Positions 53,228 through 62,489 of a stretch of 64,000 nt of DNA are shown piece after piece (the first letter of the stretch is position 1; every line of letters starts with the position of its first letter). Under the pieces are notes generated by a model. The model ran no database searches. It was given only the letters and a program-made list of their open reading frames with translations, and was not told where the DNA came from. This DNA comes from an uncultured Geobacteraceae bacterium (GTDB lineage Bacteria; Desulfobacterota; Desulfuromonadia; Geobacterales; Pseudopelobacteraceae), in the NCBI GenBank assembly GCA_903876875.1, contig CAIRBT010000102.1:1-64000 (forward strand). The letters are read 5' to 3'. Both the position numbers and the translations under genes were made by a program.

Positions 53228-53881
53228 TCAGAATCCCGCTTTTATACCAAGAACAGCGGCGTGGCTGGTGTATTCCATTGCCAATACCCGACCGCCGACC
53301 TCGGTAAAACGCACCGGAGTGGTAGCAAAAAACCGATAACCAAGATCAAGGGTCAGATGTTTCGTCAGGCTAATATCGATACCGATCCCGGCCTGATAGG
53401 CAAAGACAATGCTGGAGTCGTTACTGAAGGGTTGCCGGGACACGGTCAGGTTTGCAGCCACAACACGGGCGGCACCGGCACCCACACCGAGATAGGGATG
53501 ATAGCTGCCCGGCTCACGAGAAACGGCAAAACAGTTAAAGAGCAGGCTGTCCGACGTCAGCTCCCCACCACCGGCAACGGTTCCTTCCACAAAGGTCACT
53601 TTGTCGAGACGGTTACTGCGGTGACTGTATTCCAGCTCAATCCGCCCCTCCCCCACCGAACTCCCCGGTTCCAGGTTCCAGCCAAGTACTGCGCTCCCCT
53701 GAACTGCCGGGGTAAAGGAGAGGCCAAAATCCCCCGCCGTATCATGGGCAGTGGAGCTGCCCGGCACATTCCCCCCTGCGTAAAGCCCCACGTAGGGGCC
53801 GGAGGCGTGGGCTGACACCGTGCCGACGAAAAGGAGTAGAATCATTGCAATAACTAGTGAGAGTATGGAGTTACGCTTCAT
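53228..53881 (-). CDS. Outer-membrane beta-barrel protein (opacity-like)
   Basis: 217 residues with signal peptide 1-26 (cut near SAHA). The mature part has YVGLYAGGNVPGS, alternating strands, GVGAGAAR and the C-terminal strand pattern ending in AGF. It fits the small OMP b-barrel/OmpW-like group. Ligand unknown. ATG 53879-53881 lies 25 bp after the BIG2 gene in the same direction. Confidence 0.75.
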   Translation of the reverse strand: MKRNSILSLVIAMILLLFVGTVSAHASGPYVGLYAGGNVPGSSTAHDTAGDFGLSFTPAVQGSAVLGWNLEPGSSVGEGRIELEYSHRSNRLDKVTFVEGTVAGGGELTSDSLLFNCFAVSREPGSYHPYLGVGAGAARVVAANLTVSRQPFSNDSSIVFAYQAGIGIDISLTKHLTLDLGYRFFATTPVRFTEVGGRVLAMEYTSHAAVLGIKAGF

Positions 53882-53906
53882 AGGTTTATCCTCTATCCGT
53901 TACTGT

Positions 53907-55643
53907 CTAATTGCCACTCACGGTAATTGTTTTCGTGTCGGACTTTTCGTTAAAGGTGGCCGTAATAATTGTCGAGCCACTGTCAACTGCCACAAACCGC
54001 CCCGGTTGGGAGGCGATGCCGGCAATAACCGCCACATTTACTTTGTCCATACTCCAGGAAGTCAGATCTGTGACGTTGACTTGACTACCATCACCATACA
54101 GAGCCGTTGCCGTAAAGGAAAACTGGTTTCCGGCCGTGAAGGAATTGGACCCTGAGATAGTCAGAGATTGGAGGAGCGGTGCCGTAACCGTAACGGTGCT
54201 TGTTGCCGATTTTCCCCCGTAACTGGCAGTCACTATGGCACTACCGGCAGCAACTCCCGTGACACGTCCCCCATTCACCACCCCATTCTCAACGGTAATT
54301 TTTGAGGTCTGATCTGAACTCCAAGTGGCTACGGCCGTCACATCCTGACTGCTGCCATTAAAATTGGCGGTCAGTGAGAGGCGACCGCCGGTTCCGGCAA
54401 TTATCCCCAGGGTGCCTGAAGAGAGGGTAACACTGCTCAAGGTCGGATCGGTAACCGTCACCGTAGTAGTGGCGGTCTTTGCGGTTCCCGACGCAGTTGG
54501 TGCCGTGGCCGTGATGATGGTTCCTGATGTGCTGTTCACCTTGAGCGGCCTGAGCCAGGCACTATTGACGTTAGATGTACTCACGTTAACAAAGGAAGCA
54601 TCTGCCGGACTCCAGCTGAGCACCCGACTGATATCCCGTGATGTACCATTATTGAAGCTGCCCGTCGCGGTCACCAGAGTCCCGGCATTAATCACCCTCG
54701 TTACCGTGGCAGGAGTTAGGGAGAAGCCAGTCAACGTACCACCAGTGGCCTTCAATGCCATACGTCCCGTAATATTCCCTGAAGTTGCAATGATAGTAGC
54801 GGTTCCGGGAGAAAGGGTAGTCACCATACCGGTGGTATCAACTGTTGCATAGGCGGTATTGTCAGAACTCCATGTCACCTTGGAAGAGACATCGACAAGC
54901 GCACCGTCCGAATAGGTACCTTTTGCAGTAAATCCAAGTTTTGACATGGTTGGGAGAGACGTGGCACCGGTTGCGGACGTAACAGTGATGCTTTGCAAAA
55001 CCGGTGCTGTAACAGTCAGTATCGTACTGTCACTTACGCCACTAAAGGTTGCGGTTATCTGAGTTGTCCCGAGTGTCTTGGAGCTAACGGGCACCGTTGT
55101 AGCCGGTGTGGCACCAATCGTCGCAACGGCTGGCGTACCGGAGGTCCAGCTAGCATCAAATGTCATATCTTGCTGCGTGGCATCGGAAAAATTACCCACT
55201 GCCGTGAAGGAGGTGGCAAGCCCTTGGGCAACGGAAGGGCTCGTGGGCGATATTTTCAATGAGCTGATGGTGGCAGTGGTGACCGTTACGGTCGTACTAC
55301 TGCTCATGGTACCGCTGGCTGTGGAGACCGTTGCCGTCACCCGAGCTGTTCCCGCCGCAACCCCGCTTATCCGGCTCGGGTACGCCCCGACTTTGAAGGC
55401 GGCCACCCCCAACGCATCACTACTCCACGTTACCCTGTCGCTAATATCGCGAGTAAACTCACCGGAATAATGACCAATCGCCTTGAACGGCATGGAGGTA
55501 CCGGCGGCAATGCGGGAGTAATCCGCCGTTATGGTAATTGAGGTCAACGGCGTGATATCATTACTCCGGGTTGGTGTCCCGTCCCATGAGCAGCCACACA
55601 ACGACACCACGCACAACAGGACTACCCACAACAGCTTACCCAT
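53907..55643 (-). CDS. Lipoprotein with six BIG2 (bacterial Ig-like) repeats
   Basis: 578 residues from ATG 55641-55643. Signal with lipobox-like LCGC (Cys18) and then about six Ig-like BIG2 repeats of roughly 88 residues. Each repeats the plan: a strand such as SLKISPTSPSVAQGLATSFT, WS-containing middle, GxATITAT-like end. BIG2 domains act as spacers or adhesion modules on cell surfaces. Repeats are diverged, so old. The gene is the first of a probable pair with the barrel gene. Confidence 0.88.
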   Translation of the reverse strand: MGKLLWVVLLCVVSLCGCSWDGTPTRSNDITPLTSITITADYSRIAAGTSMPFKAIGHYSGEFTRDISDRVTWSSDALGVAAFKVGAYPSRISGVAAGTARVTATVSTASGTMSSSTTVTVTTATISSLKISPTSPSVAQGLATSFTAVGNFSDATQQDMTFDASWTSGTPAVATIGATPATTVPVSSKTLGTTQITATFSGVSDSTILTVTAPVLQSITVTSATGATSLPTMSKLGFTAKGTYSDGALVDVSSKVTWSSDNTAYATVDTTGMVTTLSPGTATIIATSGNITGRMALKATGGTLTGFSLTPATVTRVINAGTLVTATGSFNNGTSRDISRVLSWSPADASFVNVSTSNVNSAWLRPLKVNSTSGTIITATAPTASGTAKTATTTVTVTDPTLSSVTLSSGTLGIIAGTGGRLSLTANFNGSSQDVTAVATWSSDQTSKITVENGVVNGGRVTGVAAGSAIVTASYGGKSATSTVTVTAPLLQSLTISGSNSFTAGNQFSFTATALYGDGSQVNVTDLTSWSMDKVNVAVIAGIASQPGRFVAVDSGSTIITATFNEKSDTKTITVSGN

Positions 55644-55697
55644 ACATTCCCCCACAAAAGGTAAGGGTGCCACCATGGACACCCCCCCGTACCAACG

Positions 55698-56930
55698 TTA
55701 CTTTAAATTTTTCTTGATCCTTTCAACCGCTTCGACAACATTCTCCCGGTTGCCAAAGGCCGACAGGCGGAAATACCCTTCGCCGCTGGGGCCGAACCCG
55801 CTTCCCGGTGTGCCGACCACATGGCACTCGGTCAACAGCTTGTCGAAGAAGTCCCAACTGGTCATGCCGGCCGGCGTTTTCAGCCAGATATAGGGGGCAT
55901 TGACGCCGCCGAAGATAGTCACTCCCGCTTCCGTAAGCCCTTCACGGATAATGCGGGCATTTTCCATGTAATAATCGATGATTTCACGGGTCTGCTGCCA
56001 CCCTTCCTCAGAATAGACCGCCGCAGCGGCACGTTGAACCGGATAAGAGGCACCGTTGAACTTGGTGGTGGTTCGACGGAGCCACAGCTTGTTGAAGCTG
56101 TACTTCTCGCCGGAGGGGGTCGTTCCCATAACCTCTTCCGGTACGACTACCAGACCGCAGCGCACCCCGGTGAAACCAGCTGTTTTCGAGAAGGAACGGA
56201 ATTCGATGGCACACTTTTTGGCCCCTTCGATTTCATAAATGGAATGGGGAATGGACGAATCGGTGATGAAAGCCTCATAGGCCGCGTCAAAGAAGATCAC
56301 CGCGTCATTGGCGTTGGCGTAATCAACCCACCGCTGCAACTCGGCCTTATCGGCCACCACACCGGTCGGGTTATTGGGGAAACAGAGATAGATAATGTCC
56401 ACTTTACCGGTCGGCAGTGCCGGGATGAAATCGTTGGCCTCGTTGCATGGCAGATAGACAACCCCCTGGTAATACCCCTTCTCGTCAGCCTCACCGGTAC
56501 GGCCAATCATGACGTTGGTGTCATTGTACACCGGATAGACCGGATCACCAATGGCAACCACGTTGTCCATGGCAAAGATATCGAGGATGTTGGCACAGTC
56601 GCATTTTGAACCGTCGGAAATGAACATTTCGCTGGTTTTCAGCTCCACTCCCAGCGGTTTGTATGATTTTTCAATGATGGTATCAATCAGCCAGTCATAC
56701 CCCTGTTCCGGGCCGTAACCGGCAAAACGGTCGGTGGTAGCCAGATCGTCAACGGCGTCATGGAACGCCTTCAGTACCGCCGGAGCCAAGGGGCGGGTCA
56801 CGTCGCCAATGCCGAGCCGGATAACCTTGGCGGTCGGGTTGGCTTCTGCAAAGGCCCGTACCCGGCGACCGATTTCAGGGAAGAGATAGCCTGCTTTTAA
56901 TTTCAGATAGTTATCATTAATCTTTGCCAT
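55698..56930 (-). CDS. dapL: LL-diaminopimelate aminotransferase
   Basis: 410 residues, PLP-dependent class I/II fold. The Schiff-base lysine lies in [13 protein letters not shown], with the [11 protein letters not shown] and [11 protein letters not shown] motifs typical of DapL. It converts tetrahydrodipicolinate directly to LL-diaminopimelate, replacing DapC/D/E. It is the last gene of the operon dapA-dapB-dapL, 65 bp after dapB. The presence of dapL is typical of Geobacter-type bacteria, chlamydiae and some others. Confidence 0.96.
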   Translation of the reverse strand: MAKINDNYLKLKAGYLFPEIGRRVRAFAEANPTAKVIRLGIGDVTRPLAPAVLKAFHDAVDDLATTDRFAGYGPEQGYDWLIDTIIEKSYKPLGVELKTSEMFISDGSKCDCANILDIFAMDNVVAIGDPVYPVYNDTNVMIGRTGEADEKGYYQGVVYLPCNEANDFIPALPTGKVDIIYLCFPNNPTGVVADKAELQRWVDYANANDAVIFFDAAYEAFITDSSIPHSIYEIEGAKKCAIEFRSFSKTAGFTGVRCGLVVVPEEVMGTTPSGEKYSFNKLWLRRTTTKFNGASYPVQRAAAAVYSEEGWQQTREIIDYYMENARIIREGLTEAGVTIFGGVNAPYIWLKTPAGMTSWDFFDKLLTECHVVGTPGSGFGPSGEGYFRLSAFGNRENVVEAVERIKKNLK

Positions 56931-56995
56931 ATATGGAACATCCTCCAGGTAATTTATATTCTATAGTAGTCAGGAGCTACTGCCCCCGTTTCAGA

Positions 56996-57799
56996 TCATT
57001 TCAAGCCAAGAACATCCTGCATGTCATAGAGGCCGGGGGTTTTGCCCACCACCCATTTGGCAGCCCGCACGGAACCACGGGCAAACATATCTCGGGTCAT
57101 GGCCCGGTGGGAAATCTCAATGCGTTCCCCCATGCCGATGAAGTACACCGTATGTTCGCCGACGATATCCCCCCCTCTGACGGTCTGCATGCCGATTTCT
57201 TCTTTCGTCCGTTCTCCGCAGATCCCCTCCCGGTGATAGGTAGCAACCTTGTTGTAATCCCGCCCTAAAGCCTCGGCAACCACCTCTCCCATACGAACCG
57301 CCGTACCGGAGGGGGAATCTTTTTTCTTGTTATGGTGCAGTTCGACGATCTCCACATCAAAATCATCCCCCAGGGTTTTAGCAACATCCTTGAGCACCTT
57401 GAAGCAGACGTTGACCCCCACTGACATGTTGGGTGCCAGTACGGCCGGGATCTCCTTCACCAGTTCCTGGGCAAAGAGACGTTCCTCCGGGGTAAACCCG
57501 GTGGAGCCGATGACTATAGACTTCTTGTGCAGAGCGCACATCTCAAGGTTTTTCAGTGACACCTTTGGCGAGGTAAAGTCGATCAGCACGTCACATGAGG
57601 CAAGCACGGCCGCAAGATTGTCGGTGATCAGCACACCGGTGGCACCACAACCGGCCAAAAGCCCGGCATCTTCACCGATACGGGGATGTTCAGGGCGTTC
57701 CAGTGCGCCACAAAACTGCACCCCTTCCGCCTCAATAATCGAAGTGATAATACGCTGCCCCATCCGTCCGGCAGCACCGCACACGGCTATTTTAGTCAT
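56996..57799 (-). CDS. dapB: 4-hydroxy-tetrahydrodipicolinate reductase
   Basis: 267 residues. The dinucleotide motif is VCGAAGRMGQRI, and the signature region ELHHNKKKDSPSGTAVRMGE is complete. It reduces the DapA product with NAD(P)H in lysine/meso-diaminopimelate synthesis. ATG 57797-57799 with GAGG upstream is preferred over an in-frame ATG two codons earlier. dapA lies 13 bp upstream. Confidence 0.97.
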   Translation of the reverse strand: MTKIAVCGAAGRMGQRIITSIIEAEGVQFCGALERPEHPRIGEDAGLLAGCGATGVLITDNLAAVLASCDVLIDFTSPKVSLKNLEMCALHKKSIVIGSTGFTPEERLFAQELVKEIPAVLAPNMSVGVNVCFKVLKDVAKTLGDDFDVEIVELHHNKKKDSPSGTAVRMGEVVAEALGRDYNKVATYHREGICGERTKEEIGMQTVRGGDIVGEHTVYFIGMGERIEISHRAMTRDMFARGSVRAAKWVVGKTPGLYDMQDVLGLK

Positions 57800-57812
57800 T
57801 GGCATCCTCTGG

Positions 57813-58688
57813 TTAGATCAGATTATATTCTTTCATGATGGCAGCAAGTTTTGCCTTGTTGGCATCCCCCAAGGGGCAGAGCGGCAGACGCACATCGGCG
57901 GACGCCTTACCCATTAATTCAAGGGCGGTTTTCACCGGTACCGGATTGCTTTCAATAAACATGGCACTGCCGATTTTCAAGGTTTTGAGATGGAGCTGAC
58001 GAGCCGTTTCATACTCACCGGCAAAAAAGGCATCAACCAGGTCGGCAACGGTTCGTGGCATGATATTAGCCAGTACGGAGATTACCCCTTTGGCACCACA
58101 GGCCATCATCGGGAAGGTGATGAAATCATCGCCGGAAAAGACATCAATCTGGTCACCACAGAGCGCGATAACTTCGGAGCCCTGCTGAAGGGAGCCGGTG
58201 GCCTCCTTAATAGCCACAATATTGCGGTGGGGTGCCAGGCGGGCAACGGTTTCGGGAAGCAGATTCACCCCGGTACGCCCCGGTACGTTATAGAGAATCT
58301 GGGGGAGTGCCACGGCGTCGGCCACCGCCATATAGTGGCGGAAGAGCCCTTCCTGAGTCGGTTTGTTGTAATAGGGGGTCACCAGCAGGGCACCGTCAGC
58401 ACCCACGTCTTTGGCTTTCTGGGTAATCTCGATCGCCTCGGCCGTGCTGTTGGAACCGGTACCGGCAATGACCGGCACACGTTTATTAACCTGCTCCACC
58501 ACCGTCTTGACAACGGCCAGATGCTCATCGTAGTCAAGTGTGGAGGCTTCCCCGGTGGTGCCGCACGGAACAATAGCATCGGTTCCGTTTTCGATCTGAA
58601 ATTCTACCAGCTCGCGGAGTTTATCAAAATTGACCGTTCCATCCTCTTTGAACGGCGTCACTATGGCTACAATACTTCCTTTGAACAT
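57813..58688 (-). CDS. dapA: 4-hydroxy-tetrahydrodipicolinate synthase
   Basis: 291 residues, TIM barrel. Visible are VPCGTTGEASTL, the Tyr/Arg region YNVPGRTGVNL, the Schiff-base lysine in IVAIKEATGSL and GDDFITFP. It condenses pyruvate and aspartate semialdehyde, first committed step to lysine. It is the first gene of dapA-dapB-dapL. Confidence 0.97.
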   Translation of the reverse strand: MFKGSIVAIVTPFKEDGTVNFDKLRELVEFQIENGTDAIVPCGTTGEASTLDYDEHLAVVKTVVEQVNKRVPVIAGTGSNSTAEAIEITQKAKDVGADGALLVTPYYNKPTQEGLFRHYMAVADAVALPQILYNVPGRTGVNLLPETVARLAPHRNIVAIKEATGSLQQGSEVIALCGDQIDVFSGDDFITFPMMACGAKGVISVLANIMPRTVADLVDAFFAGEYETARQLHLKTLKIGSAMFIESNPVPVKTALELMGKASADVRLPLCPLGDANKAKLAAIMKEYNLI

Positions 58689-58785
58689 GACTGAATACCT
58701 CCGGTAACTAAAGTTTATAAGTGGATCATTTTAGCATATGAGATAGTGGGAAGTCAAAAAGTATGGCGTTTGACAACCGGAAGAA

Positions 58786-60207
58786 TCATTTATTTTTTCG
58801 CCGGGATATTTTTTTATTTAAGGCCTGCCGACTGATACCGAGAAATGTCGAAGCGAGATTCTGGTTGCCACCGGAGAATTCAAGGGCTTGATCAATAAGG
58901 CAGTATTCAGCCTCTTCCAGGGTCATGGGGCGTTCACCGTTTTCCCTATTAAGAAACCGGTATTGTGACGATTTTGTTTCAACGAAAGGGGTAATATGCC
59001 CGGTGGGATTAACCACCTTAAGTATGCTCTGAATAGACAAAATGCCTTTGGAGTGGCACGCCACCGCATCAAAAATCATTGACTGAAGCTGCCGGATGTT
59101 ACCGGGAAAATCGTATTTTTCCAGATAGGTAAACAGTTCTGGCGGCAGCGTCGGTTTGGTTTTTTCAAGGGTGGCCGCCCCCTCCGTAAGAAAATGATCC
59201 ACCAGCATCGGTATGTCATCAAGCCGTTCCCGCAAGGGGGGAATCTGCACATGGTGGGCACTGAACCGATAGTAAAGATCCTGACGAAACTGCCCTTCCT
59301 GTATGAGTTTTTCCAGATTTTTATTGGTGGCCACAATTACCCGGGCATCGGTGCGCCGGGGCACATCGGATCCCAGAGGGAAATACTCATGATCCTGCAG
59401 CAGACGCAGCAACTTCACCTGTGACTGCATGCAGAGATCGCCGATTTCATCGAGAAAGATGGTTCCCCCCGCCGCCTGGGCCATTAGACCTTCCCGCTTT
59501 TGGTGGGCTCCGGTATAGGCACCCCGCAGGTGACCGAACAGGGTGTCGGAAAACATCTGGTCATCGAGACCGGCCACATTGACCGCCACAAATTTGCCAA
59601 CCCTGCCACTGATACGGTGAATCGACCGGGAGATCAGCTCCTTCCCCACACCGGTTTCACCGGTAATGAGCACCGGTTGTCTGGTGCGGGAGATAGCCTC
59701 CACATACTGAAATATCCGCTTCATTTTCCCGTTACCGGTAGCAATACCGGCAAAGTCCTCTTCATTATGCACCTTATCTGACAAGAGATTATTCTTAAGC
59801 CGTATCGTTTCATACTTCAGCTCATGAACCTCCATCGCCCGTGCCACGCTTGCCAGCAACCTGCTCTCCTCAACCGGTTTGACAAAAAAATCCAGGGCAC
59901 CAAGCTTCATGCACTCCACCGCTGTTTCAATCTGGTTTATGGCCGTCATAACGATCACCGGAATTCCGGGATGGATTCGTTGCATTTTTTTGAGAATTTC
60001 CAGTCCGGTCACATGGGGCATGGAGAGATCAAGCACCACCAGGGAGATCTGCTGTTCATCCAGCAGTGCCATCACTTCCCTACTGTCATTAACGGTTATG
60101 ACGTTGGAAAACCCCGCACAGTTAAACATGACTTTCACGCTGTAAAGGATTTCTTTCTCATCATCAACCAGCATGATGGTAAAAAGAGCATTAGTGCTAA
60201 TTTTCAT
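58786..60207 (-). CDS. Sigma-54-dependent response regulator (NtrC-type)
   Basis: 473 residues. Receiver (11-125) with Asp60 (LVVLDLSMP) and Lys110 (FFVKP); AAA+ domain with Walker A GETGVGKE (183-190) and the sigma-54 contact loop GAYTGA (229-234, a variant of GAFTGA); Fis-type HTH at about 440-470 (GNQNLASTFLGISRQALNKK). It activates sigma-54 promoters on phosphorylation. The partner is expected to be the kinase-like protein 20 bp upstream, which however lacks an ATPase domain. Confidence 0.93.
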   Translation of the reverse strand: MKISTNALFTIMLVDDEKEILYSVKVMFNCAGFSNVITVNDSREVMALLDEQQISLVVLDLSMPHVTGLEILKKMQRIHPGIPVIVMTAINQIETAVECMKLGALDFFVKPVEESRLLASVARAMEVHELKYETIRLKNNLLSDKVHNEEDFAGIATGNGKMKRIFQYVEAISRTRQPVLITGETGVGKELISRSIHRISGRVGKFVAVNVAGLDDQMFSDTLFGHLRGAYTGAHQKREGLMAQAAGGTIFLDEIGDLCMQSQVKLLRLLQDHEYFPLGSDVPRRTDARVIVATNKNLEKLIQEGQFRQDLYYRFSAHHVQIPPLRERLDDIPMLVDHFLTEGAATLEKTKPTLPPELFTYLEKYDFPGNIRQLQSMIFDAVACHSKGILSIQSILKVVNPTGHITPFVETKSSQYRFLNRENGERPMTLEEAEYCLIDQALEFSGGNQNLASTFLGISRQALNKKISRRKNK

Positions 60208-60227
60208 AATAACCCCATGACATGAAA

Positions 60228-61082
60228 TTACCCTAAAACATCCCGAAGATCGACAGTGATATCATGCTGACACCCTGCTGCTCCCCGCTCATTTTTTACA
60301 ACGCATTTTAAGTAATCAGCAATGTTCTTGATCCGGCGTGAGCCCTTTTTCAGCCCCTCAAAAAGGTTTGGTACTGTCTCTTTTAATTGATTTATATTCA
60401 TTCCTGATATCTCAAAATGTTCGTCATCTTCCGCATACTGGGCGATAAGGGGAAAGGAACGATCCCAAAGCGTGGAGAGAAGTGTCGAATTTATCATAAT
60501 AAAATTATTGGGGTTATTTATTTCATGAACAATTGCCGAGATAAATGTTTCAAATGAGGCAAGCTTGTTGGCCGAAATGAGTTTTGACTGGAACTCCGAC
60601 ATTTCCTGTTGCATGGTGGTCTGCTCGGTAATATCCCTGATGACGCAGTACACCACATCGACACCGGAGAGAGTCATGACCTGCCCCTGGAGGGTGACAC
60701 AGATCGGCTTGCTGTTTTTTCGCTGGCAAGTTGCAAAGGAAAGACGAAAACCACCGGTTTCCCCTATTGTAGCAATGACTTCAGCAAGTCCACCGGCCGC
60801 CGTACCATCAATTAACTCCTCAACAGACACCCCCACAAGTTCATGGCGACAATAGCCGTAAAAGCGTTCCGCCGCGGGATTTGCTTCGAGAATGACACAG
60901 CCGGGCAGATCAAAGAGTATGACCGCATCCCCAAGCTGCTCAAAAACGCCCCTGAAGAGCCCATCACTTACCTGTAACGGTAAAACAGCTTCCTTCTGGT
61001 CACCGATACCACCGGAGGCATGCGTGCCAAAGGGTTCGGAATCCCCCTCTGTCACTGAGGAACGGGTTATTCTCTTATTCAT
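60228..61082 (-). CDS. PAS sensor kinase-like protein lacking the ATPase domain
   Basis: 284 residues from ATG 61080-61082 (GGAG upstream). A PAS domain (about 45-155, LFDLPGCVILEANPAAERFYGY, VVYCVIRDITEQ) is followed by a HisKA-like helix with HEINNPNNFIM (phospho-His near 190). The protein then ends at DITVDLRDVLG, where full kinases of this type continue into HATPase_c. Only 20 bp separate it from the sigma-54 regulator. So it cannot phosphorylate itself; it is either a decayed kinase (deletion) or a phosphotransfer/sensor partner. Confidence 0.8.
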   Translation of the reverse strand: MNKRITRSSVTEGDSEPFGTHASGGIGDQKEAVLPLQVSDGLFRGVFEQLGDAVILFDLPGCVILEANPAAERFYGYCRHELVGVSVEELIDGTAAGGLAEVIATIGETGGFRLSFATCQRKNSKPICVTLQGQVMTLSGVDVVYCVIRDITEQTTMQQEMSEFQSKLISANKLASFETFISAIVHEINNPNNFIMINSTLLSTLWDRSFPLIAQYAEDDEHFEISGMNINQLKETVPNLFEGLKKGSRRIKNIADYLKCVVKNERGAAGCQHDITVDLRDVLG

Positions 61083-61502
61083 GCACTCCACCACCTGCTT
61101 TCCCGGCGCACACTGACGGAGAAAGCTGACTCCACCAACGACTGCCACACCACGCAATATTAAAATATACGTTTCATGAGCATAGTATATAACAACTCTG
61201 CCAAAACAGCAAGAAAACGTAAAATTAACGGTAACTTACGTTAAAAAAAATTAGCAAAAATTTCTTCATAGTTAAAATAACCAAGGGGTTACCGAACGGC
61301 AACGGCATCACAAGCCGCTGAGAGTTATACTTCTATCGCCCACCGACTATCCGACCTTTGATCACCTTCTCCTGCCGGGAGAAGGGATGTGCGAAAGATT
61401 GGCACTAATCAGAAGGCACAATGCGAAAAATCGTTCCCGTCGGCTCGCAAGTTATGGTACAGTAACAAAGTATTGTAACAATTTCCCCCCAAGGATCGTT
61501 TC
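61083..61502. other. Intergenic region before trmB (420 bp)
   Basis: Contains AACGTAA (61216-61222) and TTACGTT (61236-61242) as an inverted repeat next to an A8 run, and a strong hairpin ccttctcc / ggagaagg (61365-61385). A CTGAGA near 61317 recalls the TPP riboswitch but the rest does not fit. The hairpin lies about 118 bp before the trmB start. Confidence 0.5.
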
Positions 61503-62117
61503 ATGCTCATTCCAAACAACTCACCCACCTTTCTCCCCTGGGAGGAGAGTGAACCTGCCCCCCGTTGGGAGGAGATATTTGGCAATAACAATCCGCTTGC
61601 CCTGGAAATCGGCTGCGGTGTGGGGGACTTCATTACCCAGATGGCGGCACTTCACCCCGCAATCAACTTTATTGCCCTTGATTTTTATAACAAAGGATGC
61701 ATAAAAACCTGCAAACGGATAGACAAAACCACCCTGACCAACGTGCGGGTGTTACGTGCCGAAGCCCGCAGTTTTATCGAAGCCTGCATTCCGACCGGTT
61801 CCCTGCGTACCGTGGTCATTAACTGCCCCGACCCCTGGCCCAAACTGCGCCACCGGAAGAGACGTCTGGTCAACAGTGGATTTGTCAGTTACCTGTCGCA
61901 GTTTATGCAGCCTGACGCCGATTTCTACTTTGCGACTGACTTTGTCGATTACGGTCTTGACGTCGCCGAATTCATGACGGCTCAACCCGGATTCATGAAT
62001 CAACTGGGCACCGATCCCTTCCGCCATGCCCTTGAAGGGTATCCCATATCAAAATATATGCGGCGTTTTCTGGATCTGGGGCAGCCCATCTATTACGTGC
62101 ATTACCGACGGGCTTGA
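61503..62117 (+). CDS. trmB: tRNA (guanine-N7-)-methyltransferase
   Basis: 204 residues, close to the family length. The SAM-binding motif is LEIGCGVGDFI, then FIALDFYNKGCIKTCKRI, the catalytic NCPDPWPKLRHRKRRLV and ATDFVDYGLDVAEFM. It methylates G46 of tRNAs to m7G. ATG 61503 has a weak site. It may share a transcript with the symporter pair, whose first gene starts 23 bp downstream. Confidence 0.95.
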   Translation: MLIPNNSPTFLPWEESEPAPRWEEIFGNNNPLALEIGCGVGDFITQMAALHPAINFIALDFYNKGCIKTCKRIDKTTLTNVRVLRAEARSFIEACIPTGSLRTVVINCPDPWPKLRHRKRRLVNSGFVSYLSQFMQPDADFYFATDFVDYGLDVAEFMTAQPGFMNQLGTDPFRHALEGYPISKYMRRFLDLGQPIYYVHYRRA

Positions 62118-62140
62118 ATAAAAGTGGCACGGGAGTCTGT

Positions 62141-62488
62141 ATGATCAAACCGAAACCATATGCAGCACCAGGATTTTTTCGGCCACGAGGGGCGGCCATG
62201 AAAGGCGAGGTACGGGTCATCAAACTGGTCCTCTCCGGGTGGCTCATCGCCATCGTCGGTTTTCAGTTTTTTTCATACCTCCTTGAAGTGAACTATTCGG
62301 AACTGCTCCTTTCCGATCTGACTTTTTTCAATCTGCCGATTCAATTCTGGCTCAGCGGTCAACTTCTGCCGCTCTGGTTTATTGTACTCTGCGCACTTTT
62401 TAATTTCTGGATGGACCGGCACGGGGTACAATCCCAGGAGGGCTCCCTGCGCTTTCGCCTCAAACCTGATTCCGAGGAGGATGACTAA
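62141..62488 (+). CDS. DUF4212 symporter small subunit
   Basis: 115 residues with two membrane helices (about 26-47, 69-90). The pattern VIKLVLSGWLIAIVGFQFF ... FWLSGQLLPLWFIVLCALFNFWMDR matches DUF4212, always paired with an SSS-family sodium/solute symporter. ATG 62141 with GGGAG at proper spacing is used, not the earlier TTG. The large subunit ATG starts 1 bp after this stop. Confidence 0.9.
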   Translation: MIKPKPYAAPGFFRPRGAAMKGEVRVIKLVLSGWLIAIVGFQFFSYLLEVNYSELLLSDLTFFNLPIQFWLSGQLLPLWFIVLCALFNFWMDRHGVQSQEGSLRFRLKPDSEEDD

Positions 62489-62489
62489 G

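Noticed and set aside
61290-61385. TPP riboswitch-like CTGAGA with a nearby GACCTTTGATC
   Set aside because: The second conserved half (GAACCTGAT followed by TAAT.CCAGCG) is missing and the downstream gene is trmB, not a thiamine gene.
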